Positions 5,735 through 7,721 of a DNA stretch of 7,721 nucleotides are shown here, in pieces. The position numbers and the translations under genes were made by a program. Source of the DNA: Turicibacter sp. (GTDB lineage Bacteria > Bacillota > Bacilli > MOL361 > Turicibacteraceae); NCBI GenBank assembly GCA_030531025.1, contig JAUMTV010000029.1, forward strand, positions 1-7,721, in the 5' to 3' direction. Position 1 is the first letter of the stretch, and each line of letters begins with the position of its first letter. The notes under the pieces are model-generated. The model had not been told where the DNA came from. It made no database searches and worked only from the letters and a program-made list of their open reading frames with translations.

Positions 5735-5756
5735 TCTAATAATAATTGTTTGTCAA
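5728..5756 (-). promoter_or_regulatory. Strong sigma-A promoter of the ferredoxin operon
   Basis: A perfect -35 TTGACA (5751-5756), a 17-nt spacer and GATAAT (5728-5733, 5 of 6) on the minus strand. The start is expected near 5721, with a 38-nt leader before the ferredoxin ATG. It is the closest match to consensus in the window and suggests high expression. Confidence 0.85.
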
Positions 5757-5860
5757 TATTTATTTCTTACTACTTTACTCAACTTTAAAACTTTTATTAA
5801 ACATAGAAAAAATTTACTTCACAGAATGTTTGGCTCTACTATTTCTAAAAGTTATTCACA

Positions 5861-5891
5861 ATTCTTTAGTAAATATGATTTCCTAAAGAAT
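5861..5891. repeat. 9-bp inverted repeat between the FNT terminator and the ferredoxin promoter
   Basis: Perfect arms ATTCTTTAG (5861-5869) and CTAAAGAAT (5883-5891). The 13-nt centre can add four more pairs (AAAT/ATTT) on either strand. No T-run follows on the minus strand, so it is not an ordinary terminator. It could stabilise a 3' end or be a protein site. I see no gene in the 5757-5895 stretch. Confidence 0.4.
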
Positions 5892-5895
5892 AAAA

Positions 5896-5919
5896 AGGAA
5901 CTACAATTAAGTAGCTCCT
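5896..5919 (-). terminator. Intrinsic terminator after the FNT channel gene
   Basis: 9-bp stem (5896-5904 with 5911-5919) and a 6-nt loop, 7 bp past the stop codon. The one DNA mismatch becomes a G-U pair only in minus-strand RNA, and a run of five T's follows on that strand. Both points mark it as the terminator of the minus-strand gene. Confidence 0.85.
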
Positions 5920-5926
5920 ATGTATA

Positions 5927-6712
5927 TTAAGCATTTTTCTTTTCTTTTGTTATGAAATAATATGGTAAACCAACGAATAGTACCCCACCTATAAAGTTTC
6001 CTAGAGAAACCCAAAGTAAGTTATGAGCCATTCCCATAATAGTAACATCAGCTCCATGAGGTAATAATAATCCCATAGTAAGGAATCCCATATTAGCAAC
6101 ACTATGTTCAAATCCAGCTGTTATAAAAGTAAATAGACACCACCAGATCATTAATATCTTAGCTGTTTCTTCTTTTAATTTATATGCACACCAAGTTGCT
6201 AAACAAACTAATACGTTACATAATAAACCTCTTAAGAATAATTCCATTGCTGGTGTATTCATCTTAGTAGCAACATTGTTTACTATAAACTCTCCAATAT
6301 ATTCACTTTTACCACTTGCAAGTCCAGCTTGTACATATATAAGTGCCCCTACAACACCACCTATTAAATTACCAATCCAAACTGCAACCCATATTTTAAT
6401 TGCATCTAACCAACTTACTTTCTTTTCTAAAGCTCCTACAGTCATTATCATTGCATTACTAGTGAATAAATCACCACCACACATAAATACTAACGTTAAA
6501 GCAACACCAAAGCATGCTCCCATTAATATTTTGTAAGTTTCAACCCCTGCATGATGCATTGTTCCACCGATTGTATAAATTAACATAATTCCTAAGCTTA
6601 CAAAAAAGCTTCCAAGAAATGCAGATGTTAAATACTTAGCTATACTTCTATTAAATAAGCCAATTTTAACTTCTGCAGAGTGAGTTAAATTATCAATTTC
6701 TCTCTTGTACAT
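5927..6712 (-). CDS. Formate/nitrite transporter (FNT) family channel
   Basis: A 261-aa membrane channel of the FocA/NirC/HSC family, which forms pentamers and passes small monovalent anions such as formate, nitrite or hydrosulfide. Numbering from the chosen start, six hydrophobic segments lie at about 27-50, 61-83, 105-127, 158-179, 184-203 and 227-253. Conserved features are GGDLFTSNAM (79-88) in the broken helix of the pore, Lys150 (equivalent to FocA Lys156) and FEHSVAN (201-207) with the gating histidine His203. Substrate type cannot be told from these motifs, so I give no gene symbol. The frame is open upstream to an ATG at 6793, but that ATG lies within the candidate -35 box and has no Shine-Dalgarno. 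AGAGGTG 5 nt before the ATG at 6712 decides the start. It is a single-gene unit with its own promoter and terminator. Confidence 0.93.
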   Translation of the reverse strand: MYKREIDNLTHSAEVKIGLFNRSIAKYLTSAFLGSFFVSLGIMLIYTIGGTMHHAGVETYKILMGACFGVALTLVFMCGGDLFTSNAMIMTVGALEKKVSWLDAIKIWVAVWIGNLIGGVVGALIYVQAGLASGKSEYIGEFIVNNVATKMNTPAMELFLRGLLCNVLVCLATWCAYKLKEETAKILMIWWCLFTFITAGFEHSVANMGFLTMGLLLPHGADVTIMGMAHNLLWVSLGNFIGGVLFVGLPYYFITKEKKNA

Positions 6713-6717
6713 ATCTA

Positions 6718-6724
6718 CACCTCT
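6718..6724 (-). promoter_or_regulatory. Shine-Dalgarno AGAGGTG that sets the FNT start at 6712
   Basis: Six of seven bases match GGAGGTG, 5 nt before the ATG. Homologues I remember also begin with a short cytoplasmic segment before the first membrane helix, in agreement with this start and not with the 27-residue longer form. Confidence 0.75.
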
Positions 6725-6764
6725 ACCTAATTTAATCTTTGTATTTTTTTCATCACAATTATAT

Positions 6765-6793
6765 ATAATACAACTTTTATATACATTTTTCAA
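6765..6793 (-). promoter_or_regulatory. Candidate promoter of the FNT gene
   Basis: TTGAAA (6788-6793, 5 of 6), a 17-nt spacer and TATTAT (6765-6770, 5 of 6) on the minus strand. The start is expected near 6758, with a leader of about 46 nt. It lies after the terminator of the upstream chelatase gene, so the FNT gene has its own transcript. Confidence 0.55.
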
Positions 6794-6850
6794 ACAAAAA
6801 ATCCAATTATTTAAAATTATATTAAAGTATCAATAATAAAGATTAATAAA

Positions 6851-6885
6851 AGCTCTAGATAAATTAATATACTTTATCTAGAGCT
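6851..6885 (-). terminator. Intrinsic terminator after the CbiK-like gene
   Basis: Perfect 13-bp stem (6851-6863 with 6873-6885) with a 9-nt loop, 8 bp past the stop codon. TTTTATT follows on the minus strand. Confidence 0.85.
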
Positions 6886-6893
6886 AATTATTC

Positions 6894-7682
6894 TTATTTA
6901 ACATTTTTAATAACGTTATTTATTCTTTTAATATACATTTGTCTTATTTCTTCATATTGCAATAATGATTTTTTACAAATAGTTATTTCTATACCTTTTG
7001 ATTTTATTTTTTCACTCCATGAATCACTATCATTTAATATATCATCAATTACATGCTTTCCTGGAATTATGAATAAAGACTTTAATATTAACTTTTTAGT
7101 GTCATCTTCTAGTATTTCTTCAATTGCTAAATCTAAGGTTTTTTCGCCTTCTAAAGTTGCTGAATAAACTTTTTTATTAGACTGTTTTCTTACAGCTTCT
7201 GTAATAATATCATATATTTTATTTGTATTTTTTTTAGATCCATGCCCAACTAACAATATGTCATTTTCATCTGAATCATCACAAATTATATTGGCTATTT
7301 CATTACTTTCTTTTATTAGTATTTCTTCTTCATTAGAAAATAACGTATTACAAAGCACTATTCTCTTCATAGAATATTTATATTCATAAACTACTTCTTC
7401 AATATGTTTTATATCATTAGTTCTCATTATGTGTAATGGCTGTATTATAACTTCCTCATAACCTTGATTAGCTAAGTTAAATAATATCTTACTAAAATGA
7501 GGAATAACATAATTATGCCTCTCTTTTAAAAGCTTAATTATTTTATTTGATGTAAAAGCCTTAAATACTGTATATTCTCCAGCAAAATATTCATTTAAAT
7601 CATCTTCTAATAGTCCTATACTTTGTTTAATCCCCTCTAAATTTGCACTCCCAAACGCCACTAAAACTATTGCTTTACTCAT
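6894..7682 (-). CDS. cbiK: CbiK-like sirohydrochlorin chelatase (cobalt or iron), divergent
   Basis: A 262-aa cytoplasmic protein, close to the usual length of CbiK, the class II chelatase that inserts cobalt into sirohydrochlorin early in anaerobic cobalamin synthesis; relatives insert iron for sirohaem. The two halves have the expected landmarks. The N-terminal strand IVLVAFGSAN (5-14) and IQPLHI (80-85) come first, then LLVGHGSKKNTN (143-154) with the metal-binding His147, and IIPGKHVIDDI (205-215) with the second likely metal ligand His210. It is divergent. After QPLHI, the family usually has a Gly-x-Glu-aromatic stretch carrying a catalytic glutamate; here it reads MRTNDIKH. The usual Asp before the second histidine is Lys209. 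No cobalamin genes are visible beside it, and it is terminated before the FNT gene. GGGAGGG lies 3-4 nt before the ATG, a short spacing. The metal is not known. Confidence 0.82.
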   Translation of the reverse strand: MSKAIVLVAFGSANLEGIKQSIGLLEDDLNEYFAGEYTVFKAFTSNKIIKLLKERHNYVIPHFSKILFNLANQGYEEVIIQPLHIMRTNDIKHIEEVVYEYKYSMKRIVLCNTLFSNEEEILIKESNEIANIICDDSDENDILLVGHGSKKNTNKIYDIITEAVRKQSNKKVYSATLEGEKTLDLAIEEILEDDTKKLILKSLFIIPGKHVIDDILNDSDSWSEKIKSKGIEITICKKSLLQYEEIRQMYIKRINNVIKNVK

Positions 7683-7698
7683 AATCCCTCCCTATTTT

Positions 7699-7714
7699 TA
7701 GTGATAAATCACTA
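7699..7714. promoter_or_regulatory. Perfect 16-bp palindrome upstream of the CbiK-like gene
   Basis: Arms TAGTGAT (7699-7705) and ATCACTA (7708-7714) around AA, only 16 bp from the start codon. A possible -10 (TAAAAT) lies just upstream at the window edge, which would place the palindrome at the transcript start, as for a repressor operator. It could instead form a small 5' hairpin in the mRNA. I do not recognise the regulator. Confidence 0.45.
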
Positions 7715-7721
7715 TTTTACC

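Noticed and set aside
5548..5739. Plus-strand open frame over the ferredoxin
   Set aside because: It is a Gln/Leu-rich antisense shadow of the ferredoxin and ends in its promoter.
5841..5871. Rex or Crp/Fnr site around TTGTGAATAAC on the minus strand
   Set aside because: Only one half-site resembles TTGTnAA; the second half is absent.
5316..5930. Plus-strand open frame of about 204 codons
   Set aside because: It runs antisense through the BFD-like gene, the ferredoxin, their promoter and the FNT terminator. Its His/Pro/Ser-rich beginning is the complement of Gly- and Cys-rich codons, and it lacks a ribosome binding site.
6276..6536. Plus-strand open frame of 86 codons inside the FNT gene
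   Set aside because: It is the antisense of membrane-helix codons, with no ribosome binding site or recognisable motif.
6713..6793. 27-codon N-terminal extension of the FNT protein
   Set aside because: Its ATG overlaps the candidate -35 box and has no Shine-Dalgarno, while a good one precedes the ATG at 6712.

Overview
The window looks like chromosomal DNA from a low-GC Gram-positive anaerobe, most likely Clostridium in the strict sense. The base composition is very AT-rich (roughly 30% GC by eye), codons mostly end in A or T, and ribosome binding sites are strong AGGAGG types. The gene set also fits: a clostridial-type ABC-F ATPase, a protein resembling DUF3867, a small 4Fe-4S ferredoxin, a BFD-like 2Fe-2S protein and a CbiK-type chelatase. 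The species cannot be fixed from the sequence. No tRNA, rRNA, CRISPR array, insertion sequence or prophage gene is visible.

Layout: every gene but one is on the minus strand. From the left these are a nearly complete ABC-F ATPase (its last few residues lie beyond base 1), a 185-aa protein of unknown function, an orphan PotD-like lipoprotein, and ridA. The only plus-strand gene, branched-chain aminotransferase ilvE, diverges from ridA across a 291-bp gap. Back on the minus strand follow a 57-aa BFD-like protein and a 61-aa ferredoxin in one short operon, a formate/nitrite-type channel, and a CbiK-like chelatase whose promoter is at or beyond the right edge. Good intrinsic terminators at 3452-3480, 5228-5271, 5896-5919 and 6851-6885 divide the window into short transcription units. 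The best promoter is that of the ferredoxin (TTGACA, 17-nt spacer, GATAAT).

How the genes may work together: RidA beside IlvE makes biochemical sense, because RidA removes reactive enamines that damage PLP enzymes such as IlvE. The two iron-sulfur proteins probably act together in electron transfer or iron-sulfur handling. The FNT channel and the CbiK-like chelatase have separate signals, but could both touch nitrite or sulfite metabolism if the chelatase serves sirohaem. Most of the window is ordinary housekeeping DNA, and I see no clearly new multi-gene system. The most interesting points are the small iron-sulfur operon, the divergent chelatase, the PotD-like protein without the usual aromatic ligand motif, and several unexplained dyads and short repeats near promoters.
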